Assembly (NCBI GenBank): GCA_031285405.1
Contig: JAITWH010000015.1
Coordinates: 38,826 to 102,825 of the forward strand
Direction: 5' to 3'
Length of the DNA: 64,000 nucleotides
From: Alistipes sp.
Lineage (GTDB): Bacteria > Bacteroidota > Bacteroidia > Bacteroidales > Rikenellaceae
The notes beneath the pieces are model-generated. The model was not told the DNA's origin. It did not search any database and worked only from the letters and a program-made list of their open reading frames with translations. Positions 32,701 through 41,863 of the stretch are shown in pieces; the stretch's first letter is position 1, and each line of letters starts with the position of its first letter. The translations under genes were made by a program, and so were the position numbers.

Positions 32701-34209
32701 TTAGTTTACTTGGAAACTTGAAATGGATATGTTGGTGTTAGTCGCACCGGCAACTATCGTGATTTCGCCAGATACAAGTTCCCCGTTGGGCGAAGAGAAT
32801 GAATAATCGCCATCTGTGTCGGTGTCGACGCGTATAGGGAACGGGCTATTGGAAACGAAGTTGACATCGCCAACTTTTACAGACCTGATGGTACCCGAGC
32901 CAGTCTCGCTACGACGCGCTGTTATCTTAATGGATGTTATCCCGCTGCTGTAATTGTCTTTAGTTATAGTTACCTCTGTCCCTCCTTGAATAATGCAACC
33001 AAAAGCAGGACTGAATTTATCGGTGCCGGTAATTGTGTAATCGCTGCTGCCGCTCACTAACAGCCCCGAGCTCCATGTCCCCACGAGTGGCGGTGTTTCG
33101 CCTCCGCCGTTCTCACCTCCTCCGTTTTCACCTCCTCCGCCATTTTCGCCACCTCCGTTCTCGCCGCCGCCGTTTTCGTCTTCGTCATCTTCGCCGGTTT
33201 TGGGGATATCGGAATTTCCGCTGCCCGAACTGCCCCCTTCCGTCCAGTCGTCGATGTCGTTCAGCCCGCCGTTAGCGTCGCCGAACCCGACGCTCTCCTC
33301 CTCGCGCGGCATCAGGCGAATTTCGTAGGTGTACCTCTTGCCGGGCACATAGGTGGCGTTCGTGACGGTGAAGATCGCCTTCTCGTCGCTGCCGGCAAGC
33401 TCGAAGGTCAGCGTGTAGTCGAGCCCCGCGCCCGGCAACACTATCGCCTCGACCTCGGCGCTCTCCTTCACCGCCTCGCCGTCGCCGTCATCGTCGTAAG
33501 TCGACGCCACGAGGGCCGGAAACGTCGTGATGCCACCCGCGCTGCCGCTGACGATCGTACCTGTCGCGAGGTCGAACTGCGCCGTCGTGGCGAGCCCGCT
33601 GATGGTCGCCGTCATCCCTTCGAGCGACGCGCCCTCGGTGTCGACGACGCTGAAGATGAGCTTCGAGAGGCTGTGCTTGAATTCCAGCTTAGGATTGCCC
33701 GACGCCTCGGTTTTGTCCGTCGCGTTGCCCGACCACATCAGGTCGATGTTTTTTTGCGGCGACTGCGTGGCGACGTTCACCGGATAGATGAAGTTCGCCG
33801 TGATCCCCGTCGCGCGGTAGGGATAGTAGGCCACGAAATCGACGCTCCCCTCCTCGTCGGGCCACTCGATCGCCTCGTCGCCGACTCCCGCGAATGCGAC
33901 GCCTGTGGTCGTACTGCTCTGGTTGTGGCCATACTGTGCGTTGTCGGCCAGCGGCTCGGTCTCGCTCCAGTCGGTGCTGCCCGACGCGAGCATGTATACC
34001 CCTATCCTGTCGCCCTGCTCCCACATGTCGTCGTAGGCTCGGGTCGTTGGGGAGTTTGAGTTCTGGCTTGAGGTCTTCGCGATCGAGGTCGAAAATTTTA
34101 CCTGATTGCCGCCGTTTGTGCTGAGGGTGCCCGCCGCGTCCCTGATACATCCGCACACGGAGGCAGAGAGTGCCGCCATCGCGAGGGCACCGATTAAAGA
34201 TTTTTTCAT
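32701..34209 (-). CDS. Mfa-like fimbrillin-family lipoprotein
   Basis: A 502-aa surface lipoprotein. The signal peptide ends in a lipobox (LSASVCGC, Cys about residue 21). The first 300 residues resemble Mfa1-like fimbrillins: WEQGDRIGVYML, VDFVAYYPYRATG, LEFKHSLSKLIFSV and YVPGKRYTYEIRL. A low-complexity linker of GGGENGGGENG repeats (about 338-370) leads to a second beta domain (GTEVTITKDNYSSGITSIKI). It probably forms or caps pili, or binds ligand. A promoter box about 290 bp upstream implies a long leader. Confidence 0.85.
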   Translation of the reverse strand: MKKSLIGALAMAALSASVCGCIRDAAGTLSTNGGNQVKFSTSIAKTSSQNSNSPTTRAYDDMWEQGDRIGVYMLASGSTDWSETEPLADNAQYGHNQSSTTTGVAFAGVGDEAIEWPDEEGSVDFVAYYPYRATGITANFIYPVNVATQSPQKNIDLMWSGNATDKTEASGNPKLEFKHSLSKLIFSVVDTEGASLEGMTATISGLATTAQFDLATGTIVSGSAGGITTFPALVASTYDDDGDGEAVKESAEVEAIVLPGAGLDYTLTFELAGSDEKAIFTVTNATYVPGKRYTYEIRLMPREEESVGFGDANGGLNDIDDWTEGGSSGSGNSDIPKTGEDDEDENGGGENGGGENGGGGENGGGENGGGETPPLVGTWSSGLLVSGSSDYTITGTDKFSPAFGCIIQGGTEVTITKDNYSSGITSIKITARRSETGSGTIRSVKVGDVNFVSNSPFPIRVDTDTDGDYSFSSPNGELVSGEITIVAGATNTNISISSFQVN

Positions 34210-34546
34210 GTCGTTGGTAATTTTTGGGTTTGGTTTTTTTGTTCTGTTTGGGGTTTTTGGTTGTGTTTTTTTGGTTTGGTTGATTTGGTTTTTTGAGGTT
34301 TCGGGTTTGGGCTCGAATTCTCGGTCTTATATCGTTTTTTTGTCTTCTTTAGTTGTCGGGTTTTAGTTTCGGGGCTGCCTAATATGTCTTACACGCCGTT
34401 CCGCACCATCACCGCATTACTTTTCAACGGCACGTTTTAAAATATCGCAACTGCACAAATTTGCCACTCTTGGAACTTTTTCGACCATGCAACGGCAAAT
34501 ATACATCAATTTTCCAAAATTGGTGCATCAAATCGAAAAAATAATT
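34210..34546. other. Long non-coding leader/spacer upstream of the fimbrillin gene
   Basis: 337 bp without a credible ORF. Nearest the fimbrillin the minus strand is rich in A and C (plus strand G/T-rich TTTGGTTTGGTTGATTTGG). The far end carries the -7 box at 34496. No palindrome strong enough to call a riboswitch or terminator is seen. Confidence 0.5.
34496..34503 (-). promoter_or_regulatory. -7 box (TATATTTG) for the fimbrillin gene
   Basis: The only TAnnTTTG match in the gap that points to the fimbrillin gene, about 287 nt before its ATG. Confidence 0.45.
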
Positions 34547-36898
34547 TTAGTTTACCCTGTTTGACTCTTCAGAACCGCCCCGCTGGCGATAGCGATCGCT
34601 GTGTTTGTTGAACAAAAATCTAACCGAAATACGCACGTGACGCCGGTCGGCGCTGGAGCGTTGCGACGTCTCGTAGAATCCGTATCGGTCGCGCCAGCCG
34701 TTACCGCCGCTTCCCGCCCCTCCGCGCAGCAGATCGTAGCCCGACAGAGAGAGCTGCAGCCGGCGGTCGAAAAGGTATTGCGTGATGCCCGCCGTCAGGT
34801 TGTTGGCCGGCTCCATCATCGTCATCAGATAGTAGCTGCGGCCGTAATACTCGAATCCACCCGTCAGGGAGGTGTTCGGCGCGATCCGCACGTCGGCGTC
34901 GATCGAGGCGTACCACGACGGCCGCCCTACGACGATCGTTTCGCCAAGGTAGGGGATCTCCGTGCGTGGGAACTCGATGCCGCCGTCGAGGGTCATCGAA
35001 AATTTCCCCCAACTGTTGTTGTATGTCGCGTCGACAAGAAAATAGCGCGAGCGCGGAACATTGAGAGGCTTGAAGACGATCGAGCCGCCATCCTCCGAGA
35101 GCTCGCCCGAGTCGATGCTCGGATCGATTTCGTAGTTGGCGCCGAGGCTCAGCGTCAGGTTGCTCCACAGCGTGGCGGCGAACTCCACATTGTGGCTGAT
35201 GGTGGAGCGAAGCAGCGGGTTGCCGTAGCTCGTGACCACGCTGTTTATGTAGCTCGCCGACGGGTTGAGCTGGCCGACCGACGGACGGGATATGCGACTG
35301 GTGTAGCTCAACGACAGGTCGACTATGCGCGACAGCTCCGACGTGTAGAACTCCAACGACGGGAAGAGGTTGTTCTCCCACCCCTCGCGCAGCGTCGCCC
35401 CGTCCACCCGCACGTTGTCGTTCATGAACTCGCCGCGCAGGCCCGCCTCCCAGCCCCATTTCGTGTACTCTCCCGCGAGTGTGGCGTAGGCTGCGGCGTT
35501 GTCGCTCTTGAGCAGGGTGGTGGTGCGCTGGTCGTCATAATCTGTCGTGTTGCGGCTGTCGATGTGGCCGTAACGCAGGCCGGTGAGCAGTTCGGCGCCG
35601 AAAAGAGGCATGCTATATTCGGCCTTGACGGAGAAGATGTCGGCCGTCGAGCGGTTGCCGATCGTGATCATATCCTCGTCTCCCGATTCGAGGTAGCGTT
35701 GCGCGATTGTCGCGTAGCTCTTCGGCATCGAGCGGGCGTAGTCGGCCGTGATGTTGAGCGTGCGCATCGAGTCGATGGAGAAGCGGTAACCTAAATTTGC
35801 CGAATGGGATTGGCGGTTGCTGTCGGAGTGGCTATCCGCATCCATCCTCCGGGTGTCGCCGGACTGAAATATGCGCTCCTGCTGCAGGCTGAGGCTGTTG
35901 CTCTTTCGGAACGTTCCCGAGTATTGCCACAAAAGTTGATGGCGCGGGGTTATGTCAAACGTGCTGCCATACAGTATGGAGTGTTGTCGGATGCGATTCG
36001 TGTCGTCGGAGTAGATGCTGTCCGCGATCGGCGCCTCGGGCAGGTGTATCGCCTCTGTGTCCCAGGTGTAGTAGTGGGAGTTCGAATCGGAGTACTGGTA
36101 CGAAAAATAGTTGATCCACTTTTCACTCGCGACCTGCAGCTGCGCCCCCGTCGAGTTGGAGAACCGGCGGCCGAAATATGAACCGTTGGATATCTGCCCC
36201 GATGTAACACCCTGCGCGCGGGTGGAGCGCACACGAACCACCGAGGCGTAAGAGGCGTCGTAGCGCGCCGAGGGGTTACGGTCGATCTCTATCGAGACTA
36301 TCTGCGATGGCTGCAGCAACAGCAACTCCTCGTAGCTGCTCTCGCGGCCGTCGAGCCACACCTGCGGCGTGCCCTTGCCGAAGACGGTCAGCCCGCCGCC
36401 GTCGACCTGCATCCCGGGAGCGCGGCGCAGGATATCCTGCACGTCGGGCAGGTGCTGCAAAGTCGAACCCGCCACCCGTACCACCGTCTTGCCCCGCGAG
36501 GTGCTCACCGCCGGCACACGACCCGAGACCACCACCGCGTCGACGCTTATCACCGCCGTCTTCATGACGATGGTGTCGGCGGCGGCCTCGGATGCCCTCG
36601 CCGACGGGTGCGAAAAATCCTCGACATAGATGTGATCCTCGTAACCCAGACACTGGATCTGCACGAGCTTCCGCCCCTCGAACGCGCGCTGCAGCTCCAG
36701 CCTCCCGTTCAGGCCGATCTCTCCGCTCACGTAGGTCGAGTCGGGCAGATCCCTCACGACGACGTTGAAGTAGTCCAGCGGCCGACCCTCGGAGTCGACC
36801 ACCGTGCGCCGGTAAGCATCCCGACTCTGCGCGAAACCCGCGAGTGAACCCGCCAGCGAACCCAATATGAGCGCGGCGATCAATACGATTTTCTTCAT
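34547..36898 (-). CDS. TonB-dependent receptor-like outer-membrane protein (OMP_b-brl_3 type)
   Basis: A 783-aa outer-membrane barrel. The ATG at 36898 gives the signal peptide MKKIVLIAALILGSLAGSLAGFAQ. An N-terminal CarboxypepD-reg-like domain (VVDSEGRPLDYFNVVVRDL) precedes a plug-like domain (HLPDVQDILRRAPGMQVDGGGLTVFGKGTPQVWLDGRES). A barrel follows with the PF14905-like signature SRISRPSVGQLNPSASYINSVVTSYGNPLLRS. Substrate uptake or surface signalling is possible; no SusD partner is present. The promoter box is 30 nt upstream and divergent from the exporter gene. Confidence 0.88.
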   Translation of the reverse strand: MKKIVLIAALILGSLAGSLAGFAQSRDAYRRTVVDSEGRPLDYFNVVVRDLPDSTYVSGEIGLNGRLELQRAFEGRKLVQIQCLGYEDHIYVEDFSHPSARASEAAADTIVMKTAVISVDAVVVSGRVPAVSTSRGKTVVRVAGSTLQHLPDVQDILRRAPGMQVDGGGLTVFGKGTPQVWLDGRESSYEELLLLQPSQIVSIEIDRNPSARYDASYASVVRVRSTRAQGVTSGQISNGSYFGRRFSNSTGAQLQVASEKWINYFSYQYSDSNSHYYTWDTEAIHLPEAPIADSIYSDDTNRIRQHSILYGSTFDITPRHQLLWQYSGTFRKSNSLSLQQERIFQSGDTRRMDADSHSDSNRQSHSANLGYRFSIDSMRTLNITADYARSMPKSYATIAQRYLESGDEDMITIGNRSTADIFSVKAEYSMPLFGAELLTGLRYGHIDSRNTTDYDDQRTTTLLKSDNAAAYATLAGEYTKWGWEAGLRGEFMNDNVRVDGATLREGWENNLFPSLEFYTSELSRIVDLSLSYTSRISRPSVGQLNPSASYINSVVTSYGNPLLRSTISHNVEFAATLWSNLTLSLGANYEIDPSIDSGELSEDGGSIVFKPLNVPRSRYFLVDATYNNSWGKFSMTLDGGIEFPRTEIPYLGETIVVGRPSWYASIDADVRIAPNTSLTGGFEYYGRSYYLMTMMEPANNLTAGITQYLFDRRLQLSLSGYDLLRGGAGSGGNGWRDRYGFYETSQRSSADRRHVRISVRFLFNKHSDRYRQRGGSEESNRVN

Positions 36899-36927
36899 AA
36901 AGTTTGAGGCATCAGAACATGCAGTGG

Positions 36928-36935
36928 CAAATATA
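36928..36935 (-). promoter_or_regulatory. -7 box (TATATTTG) for the outer-membrane receptor
   Basis: Separated by 2 bp from the plus-strand box for the exporter. Confidence 0.55.
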
Positions 36936-36937
36936 GC

Positions 36938-36945
36938 TATTTTTG
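36938..36945 (+). promoter_or_regulatory. -7 box (TATTTTTG) for the EamA exporter
   Basis: A plus-strand match 20 nt before the ATG at 36966, back to back with the receptor box. Confidence 0.5.
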
Positions 36946-36965
36946 TGGCTCGATAAGAGTAGAAG

Positions 36966-37895
36966 ATGCGCTTCACGGAGAAAAATTATCGCGGTCATCT
37001 GTTGATGGTGATTGCCTACACGGTGTTCGGGCTCAACATTCCGGCCGTCAAATATGTGATCGGCGAGGCCGGCATCACGGGGCTGTCGGTGACATTCTAC
37101 CGCATGGCCGGCGCGGCGGCGCTCTTTTGGTTTGCCTCGCTGTTCGTGCGGGCTCAGCGGGTGCCGCCGCGCGACTTGGGGGCTATCTTTGTGGCGTCGC
37201 TGTTCTGCATACTGCTCAACCAGATGCCGTTCATAGTCGGGGTGTCGCTCACCTCGCCCATCGACGCGTCGGTCATCACGACGATCGGGCCGATGATCAC
37301 GATGGTGCTGGCGGCGGCGTTTCTGCACGAACCGATCTCGTGGCTCAAGGCGGGCGGAGTTGTAGTGGGGGCGTCGGGGGCTCTGATGCTGGTGCTGGGG
37401 GGCGGGGCGTTGGAGGGCAGAGGCGGCGCGAGCGTCGTGGGCGACCTGTTGTGCGTGGCCAGCAGCCTCTCGTTTGCGATCTATCTGACGGCTTTCAAAC
37501 GTCTCTTCACGACCTACTCGCCGGTGACGCTCATGCGGTGGATGTTTCTATTTTCGGCCGTGCTGTCGGCGCCGGTGTGTTGGCACGACGTGGCGACGGT
37601 CGACTACGTGTCGCTCGGATGGGATGTGTGGGCAACCATCTTTTTTATCGTCGCCGGCGCGACGTTTCTGACATTTTTTCTGCTCCCCATCGGCCAACGA
37701 TATCTGCGCCCGACGGTGCTCAGCATGTACAACTATCTGCAGCCGACGGTCGCGGCGTTGGTGGCCGTGGCGGCGGGGATGGATACTTTCGGACTCACTA
37801 AGGGGTTGGCGACCGTGCTGGTATTCGCCGGAGTGTGGATGGTGACTCGCAGCAAGTCGCGGGCCTCGGTTAGTGGCGCGCAATTACCTGAGTAG
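36966..37895 (+). CDS. EamA-family drug/metabolite exporter
   Basis: A 309-aa inner-membrane transporter with ten predicted helices in two EamA repeats (about residues 10-150 and 160-295). Characteristic segments are VFGLNIPAVKYVIG, TSPIDASVITTIGPMITMVLAAAFLHEP and LQPTVAALVAVAAG. The substrate is unknown; family members export amino acids or drugs. The last 12 bases overlap the 3' end of queA on the opposite strand. Confidence 0.88.
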   Translation: MRFTEKNYRGHLLMVIAYTVFGLNIPAVKYVIGEAGITGLSVTFYRMAGAAALFWFASLFVRAQRVPPRDLGAIFVASLFCILLNQMPFIVGVSLTSPIDASVITTIGPMITMVLAAAFLHEPISWLKAGGVVVGASGALMLVLGGGALEGRGGASVVGDLLCVASSLSFAIYLTAFKRLFTTYSPVTLMRWMFLFSAVLSAPVCWHDVATVDYVSLGWDVWATIFFIVAGATFLTFFLLPIGQRYLRPTVLSMYNYLQPTVAALVAVAAGMDTFGLTKGLATVLVFAGVWMVTRSKSRASVSGAQLPE

Positions 37896-39137
37896 CAGTG
37901 AGCTGTCGCCGTAGCTTAGGAACCGGAAGTCGTGTGCGAGGGCGTAATCGTAGATTTTTTTCCAACTGTCGCCTCCGCCGGTGAAGCCGGCTATGAGCAG
38001 CAGCAGCGTGCTTCGCGGCTGATGAAAGTTGGTGACGATGCCCTCCACGATGCGAAAACGAAATCCCGCGGGGGTGATCATTATCTGCGTCGCGCCTTTC
38101 AATGTGCCGAGGCCGCGTCCCCTCATCCAATCGACGAGGGTGGTGAGCGCCGTCCATCCGTCGAACTCCTCCGGAATGTCGTAGAGCTCGAACTGGCCCA
38201 CGGGCTTTGCGAGTTCGAGGTCGCCGTTCCGACGAATGCGCCATGCGAGTGCCGAGAGCGATTCGAGGGTGCGCACCGAGGTCGTCCCGACGGCTATGAT
38301 TTTTCCTGACTTGACAAGCAGTTGTTCGATGGCGGCGAGCGTCACCTCGAAATGTTCGGTGTGCATGGTGTGTTCGAGCGCGTTCTCGACCTTGACGGGC
38401 AGGAAAGTTCCCGCGCCGACGTGCAGCGTGACCTCCTGGAAACCGACGCCCTTGTCCCTGAGCCGCCCAATCAGCTCGGGCGTGAAGTGGAGCCCCGCCG
38501 TGGGTGCCGCCACCGACCCCTCGACGCGCGCGTAGACTGTCTGGTAGCGGGCGTTGTCGACCTCTTCGCTGTCGCGCCCCAGATAGGGCGGGATCGGCAC
38601 GCGCCCCAACAGCTCCAACAGCTGACCGAAGGTCAGGTCGGAGTCCCACTCGAAGCGAATGATCTGTTCGGCCCCGCGCTGGTCGGGGTGTTTGCGACGA
38701 GCTCGCAACAGCACAGTGCCGTTGTTGTCCCTTATATATATAGGTATACCCTGTTGAGCGCTGCTCGAATCGCCGCGGGCGTTCCCGCTCCACCTCTTGG
38801 AGTTGCCCACCATGCAGAGCCATTCGCAACTTTCGCGCGCGGCAAACGCACGCTCGTAGTCGGCGGGCTCGGCGGGTTCGAGACACAGAATCTCTATTCG
38901 CGCTCCGAGGGTAGTTTGAGTTCCCGCCTTGTGCATCACGAGTCGCGCCCTCACGACCCGAGTGTTGTTGAAAACGAGCAGACTTTCGGGCGGCAAAACA
39001 GAGGCGATATCACTGAAGCGGTTTTCAGTGATATCGCCTTGCCGCCACACCAACAACTTCGACGCGTCGCGGTTGGCCGGCGGAAACTTCGCGATCCGCC
39101 CGTCCGGCAGATCGTAATCGAAATCGGAAATGTTCAT
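37884..39137 (-). CDS. queA: tRNA preQ1(34) S-adenosylmethionine ribosyltransferase-isomerase
   Basis: A 417-aa enzyme that transfers ribose from SAM to preQ1 in tRNA to make epoxyqueuosine. The typical N-terminus reads SDFDYDLPDGRIAKFPPANRDASKLLV and LLVFNNTRVVRARL. Later motifs include APTAGLHFTPELI, TLHVGAGTFLPVKVEN, TTSVRTLES and TNFHQPRSTLLLLIAGFTGG. An atypical Ser/Gly-rich insert follows residue 115 (SKRWSGNARGDSSSAQQG). It follows infC on the same strand after a heptamer array. Confidence 0.94.
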   Translation of the reverse strand: MNISDFDYDLPDGRIAKFPPANRDASKLLVWRQGDITENRFSDIASVLPPESLLVFNNTRVVRARLVMHKAGTQTTLGARIEILCLEPAEPADYERAFAARESCEWLCMVGNSKRWSGNARGDSSSAQQGIPIYIRDNNGTVLLRARRKHPDQRGAEQIIRFEWDSDLTFGQLLELLGRVPIPPYLGRDSEEVDNARYQTVYARVEGSVAAPTAGLHFTPELIGRLRDKGVGFQEVTLHVGAGTFLPVKVENALEHTMHTEHFEVTLAAIEQLLVKSGKIIAVGTTSVRTLESLSALAWRIRRNGDLELAKPVGQFELYDIPEEFDGWTALTTLVDWMRGRGLGTLKGATQIMITPAGFRFRIVEGIVTNFHQPRSTLLLLIAGFTGGGDSWKKIYDYALAHDFRFLSYGDSSLLLR

Positions 39138-39195
39138 GATAACCCACTGTGTTTAACGATTAGTGATTGGTTGACCACGCAGACTTTCGCGTCAG

Positions 39196-39226
39196 CACTA
39201 ACCACTGATCACTAACCACTAATTAC
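39196..39226. repeat. 7-bp-periodic array (CTAACCA/CTGATCA)
   Basis: CACTAACCACTGATCACTAACCACTAATTAC has a 7-bp period and runs into the infC stop codon. The complementary monomer GTTAGTG occurs at 44339 and 59832. Confidence 0.65.
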
Positions 39227-39822
39227 CGTTTGGGTTTGGGGGCGAGCATCATGGTCATGCGCTTGCCCTCCAACTTGGGCATCATCTCGACCTTTGCCAA
39301 CTCCTCCAAATCGGTGGCGAAACGCAGCAGCAGGATCTCGCCCTGCTCCTTGAACACGATCGAGCGGCCGCGGAAAAAGACATAGGCCTTCACCTTGGAG
39401 CCCTCCTTGAGAAAGTTCTCGGCGTGCTTCAACTTGAAGTTGTAGTCGTGGTCGTCGGTCTGCGGTCCGAACCGGATCTCCTTGATCACCACCTTGATGG
39501 CGTTGGCTTTGATCTCCTTCGCCTTCTTTTTCTGCTGGTAGAGGAACTTGGAGTAGTCGACGATTCGCACTACGGGCGGGTCGGCGTTGGGGGAGATTTC
39601 GACCAGGTCGAGCTCCATCTCGTCGGCCTTGCGCAGAGCGTCGCGCGTGGACATCACGGTCGAACCCTCGACCTCGTCGCCCACCAATCTGACCTGCGGG
39701 GCGGTGATGTGTTCGTTGATCCTGTGCAGCGCCTCCTTCAGAGGCATTCTGCGACCCCGATCCCTGCCGCCGCCTGCTGGACGGGGCTTGGGGGCTACAT
39801 AAGGTTTTTTTACCGGTGGCAA
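39223..39822 (-). CDS. infC: Translation initiation factor IF-3
   Basis: A 199-aa factor that binds the 30S subunit and checks initiator tRNA. The N-domain ([75 protein letters not shown]) and the C-domain ([21 protein letters not shown]) are complete. The only start before the conserved Pro/Lys leader is TTG (39822), with a stop one codon further upstream; the first ATG is residue 26. Rare start codons in infC are known to support autoregulation. It lies downstream of thrS, but rpmI and rplT do not follow. Confidence 0.95.
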   Translation of the reverse strand: MPPVKKPYVAPKPRPAGGGRDRGRRMPLKEALHRINEHITAPQVRLVGDEVEGSTVMSTRDALRKADEMELDLVEISPNADPPVVRIVDYSKFLYQQKKKAKEIKANAIKVVIKEIRFGPQTDDHDYNFKLKHAENFLKEGSKVKAYVFFRGRSIVFKEQGEILLLRFATDLEELAKVEMMPKLEGKRMTMMLAPKPKR

Positions 39823-39831
39823 ATTCTATTG

Positions 39832-39859
39832 ATTAAGAATTAAAAATTATGAATTAAGA
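39832..39859. repeat. 7-bp-periodic array (ATTAAGA/ATTAAAA)
   Basis: ATTAAGA, ATTAAAA, ATTATGA, ATTAAGA in a row, in the 46-bp infC-thrS gap. Confidence 0.6.
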
Positions 39860-39868
39860 GTCTTTTTT

Positions 39869-41830
39869 TCAGCTGTTGATCGGCTCGGTCTCCTTGGCGA
39901 CGGCGTCGGTGACGAAGGCGGCGAACTCCGCCGGTGTCATTTGGCCCTTGTCCCCCTCTCCCTGCACCCTCACGCTTACCACCCCTTCGGCCTCCTCCTT
40001 CTCGCCGACGATCAGCATAAACGGAATTCTCTTCAGCTCGTTGTCGCGTATCTTGCGTCCTATCTTCTCGTTGCGGGTGTCGGTGATGGTGCGAATATCG
40101 GAATTATTTAGCAATTTCGCTACATTTTCGGCGTAATCGTTAAATTTTTCGCTGATCGGCAGCACCACGGCCTGCTCCGGCGTGAGCCACAGCGGGAACT
40201 TTCCGGCGGTGTGCTCCAACAGCACGGCCACGAACCTCTCCATCGAACCGAACGGCGCGCGGTGGATCATGATGGGGCGGTGCTCCTTGTCGTCGGCCCC
40301 TTTGTAGGTGAGGTCGAATCTCTCGGGCAGGTTGTAGTCGACCTGAATCGTGCCCAACTGCCACCTCCGGCCGATGGCGTCCTTCACCATGAAGTCTAAC
40401 TTGGGGCCATAGAACGCGGCCTCGCCATACTCGACCGTCGCGTCAAGACCCTTGTTTTGCACCGACTGCACGATGGCGCTCTCGGCCTTCTCCCAATTCT
40501 CGTCGCTGCCGATGTACTTCTCGCGGTTCACCGGATCGCGCAACGATATCTGCGCCGTGAAGTTCTCGAACTTCAGCGTCTTGAAGATATAGAGCACGAT
40601 GTCGATCACCTTTTCGAACTCATCCTGCAACTGGTCGGGCCTCACGAAGAGGTGGGCGTCGTCCTGCGTGAATCCGCGAACGCGCGTCAGTCCGTGCAGC
40701 TCGCCGCTCATCTCGTAGCGATAGACCGTGCCGAACTCGGCGAACCTCACCGGTAGGTCTTTGTACGACCGCGGCTTGAGGCGATAGATCTCGCAGTGGT
40801 GCGGACAGTTCATCGGCTTGAGCAGGAACTCCTCGCCCTCGTCGGGTGTGCGGATCGGTTGGAACGAGTCCTTGCCATATTTCGCGTAGTGGCCGCTGGT
40901 GACGTACAAGTCCTTCATGCCGATGTGCGGCGTGATGACCTGCTCGTAGCCATACTGCTGCTGAATGTTGCGCAAGAAATTTTCGAGCCTGTTCCGCAGC
41001 GCGGCGCCTTTCGGCAGCCACAGCGGCAGACCCTGACCGACCCTCTGCGAGAAGGCGAACAGCTCCAACTCCTTGCCCAACTTGCGATGATCCCTTTTGC
41101 GCGCCTCTTCGAGCATTGCAAGGTGTTCGTCGAGCATGCTCTTCTTGGGGAAGGCCACGCCGTAGATTCGGGTGAGCATCTTGCGCTTCTCGTCGCCGCG
41201 CCAATAGGCCCCCGCTATGCTTGTCAGCTTCAGCGCCTTGATGTGGCTCGTGTCGGGCAGGTGGGGCCCGCGGCACAGGTCGGTGAAGCAGCCGTTGGTG
41301 TAGAACGTTATCGTGCCGTCGGCCAAGTCTTGTATCAGCTCCAACTTATACTCGTCGCCCTTCTCTGTGAATGTCTTCAGCGCCTCGGCCTTCGACACCT
41401 CGTTGCGCACTAACGGCGCCTTGACCCTCGCCAGCTCCATCATCTTCGCCTCGATGGCGGGCAGGTCGGCCTCGGTGATTGGGGTGGGGGAGTCGATGTC
41501 GTAGTAGAACCCCGTCTCGATGCTCGGCCCGATGCCGAACTTGATGCCCGGGTACAACGACTCCAACGCCTCGGCCAACAGGTGCGACGATGTGTGCCAA
41601 AAGACACTCTTGGCCTCGTCGTCGTCCCACTTCAGCAACTTCACGGTGCTGTCCTCGGCGATGGGAATTTGCAGATCCTGCACCCGTTCGCCGTTCGAGT
41701 CTTTCACTTTCGCGGCGAGCACTTCGCCCGCCAGCCTCGGCGAGATGCTCTCGGCGATCTGCATCGCCGTCACCCCCGCCTCGTATTCCCGCACACTTCC
41801 GTCCGGAAAGGTTATCTTAATGTTTTTCAT
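39869..41830 (-). CDS. thrS: Threonyl-tRNA synthetase
   Basis: A 653-aa class II synthetase. The domains run in order: TGS ([26 protein letters not shown]), editing domain ([39 protein letters not shown] with the HxxxH and Cys/His editing residues), catalytic core (motif 2 region [34 protein letters not shown]; motif 3 [20 protein letters not shown]) and C-terminal anticodon domain. It is upstream of infC in the conserved thrS-infC order. Confidence 0.97.
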   Translation of the reverse strand: MKNIKITFPDGSVREYEAGVTAMQIAESISPRLAGEVLAAKVKDSNGERVQDLQIPIAEDSTVKLLKWDDDEAKSVFWHTSSHLLAEALESLYPGIKFGIGPSIETGFYYDIDSPTPITEADLPAIEAKMMELARVKAPLVRNEVSKAEALKTFTEKGDEYKLELIQDLADGTITFYTNGCFTDLCRGPHLPDTSHIKALKLTSIAGAYWRGDEKRKMLTRIYGVAFPKKSMLDEHLAMLEEARKRDHRKLGKELELFAFSQRVGQGLPLWLPKGAALRNRLENFLRNIQQQYGYEQVITPHIGMKDLYVTSGHYAKYGKDSFQPIRTPDEGEEFLLKPMNCPHHCEIYRLKPRSYKDLPVRFAEFGTVYRYEMSGELHGLTRVRGFTQDDAHLFVRPDQLQDEFEKVIDIVLYIFKTLKFENFTAQISLRDPVNREKYIGSDENWEKAESAIVQSVQNKGLDATVEYGEAAFYGPKLDFMVKDAIGRRWQLGTIQVDYNLPERFDLTYKGADDKEHRPIMIHRAPFGSMERFVAVLLEHTAGKFPLWLTPEQAVVLPISEKFNDYAENVAKLLNNSDIRTITDTRNEKIGRKIRDNELKRIPFMLIVGEKEEAEGVVSVRVQGEGDKGQMTPAEFAAFVTDAVAKETEPINS

Positions 41831-41863
41831 ATACTTGCGTAGCTATGTTCTGCCGCGGCCGCT

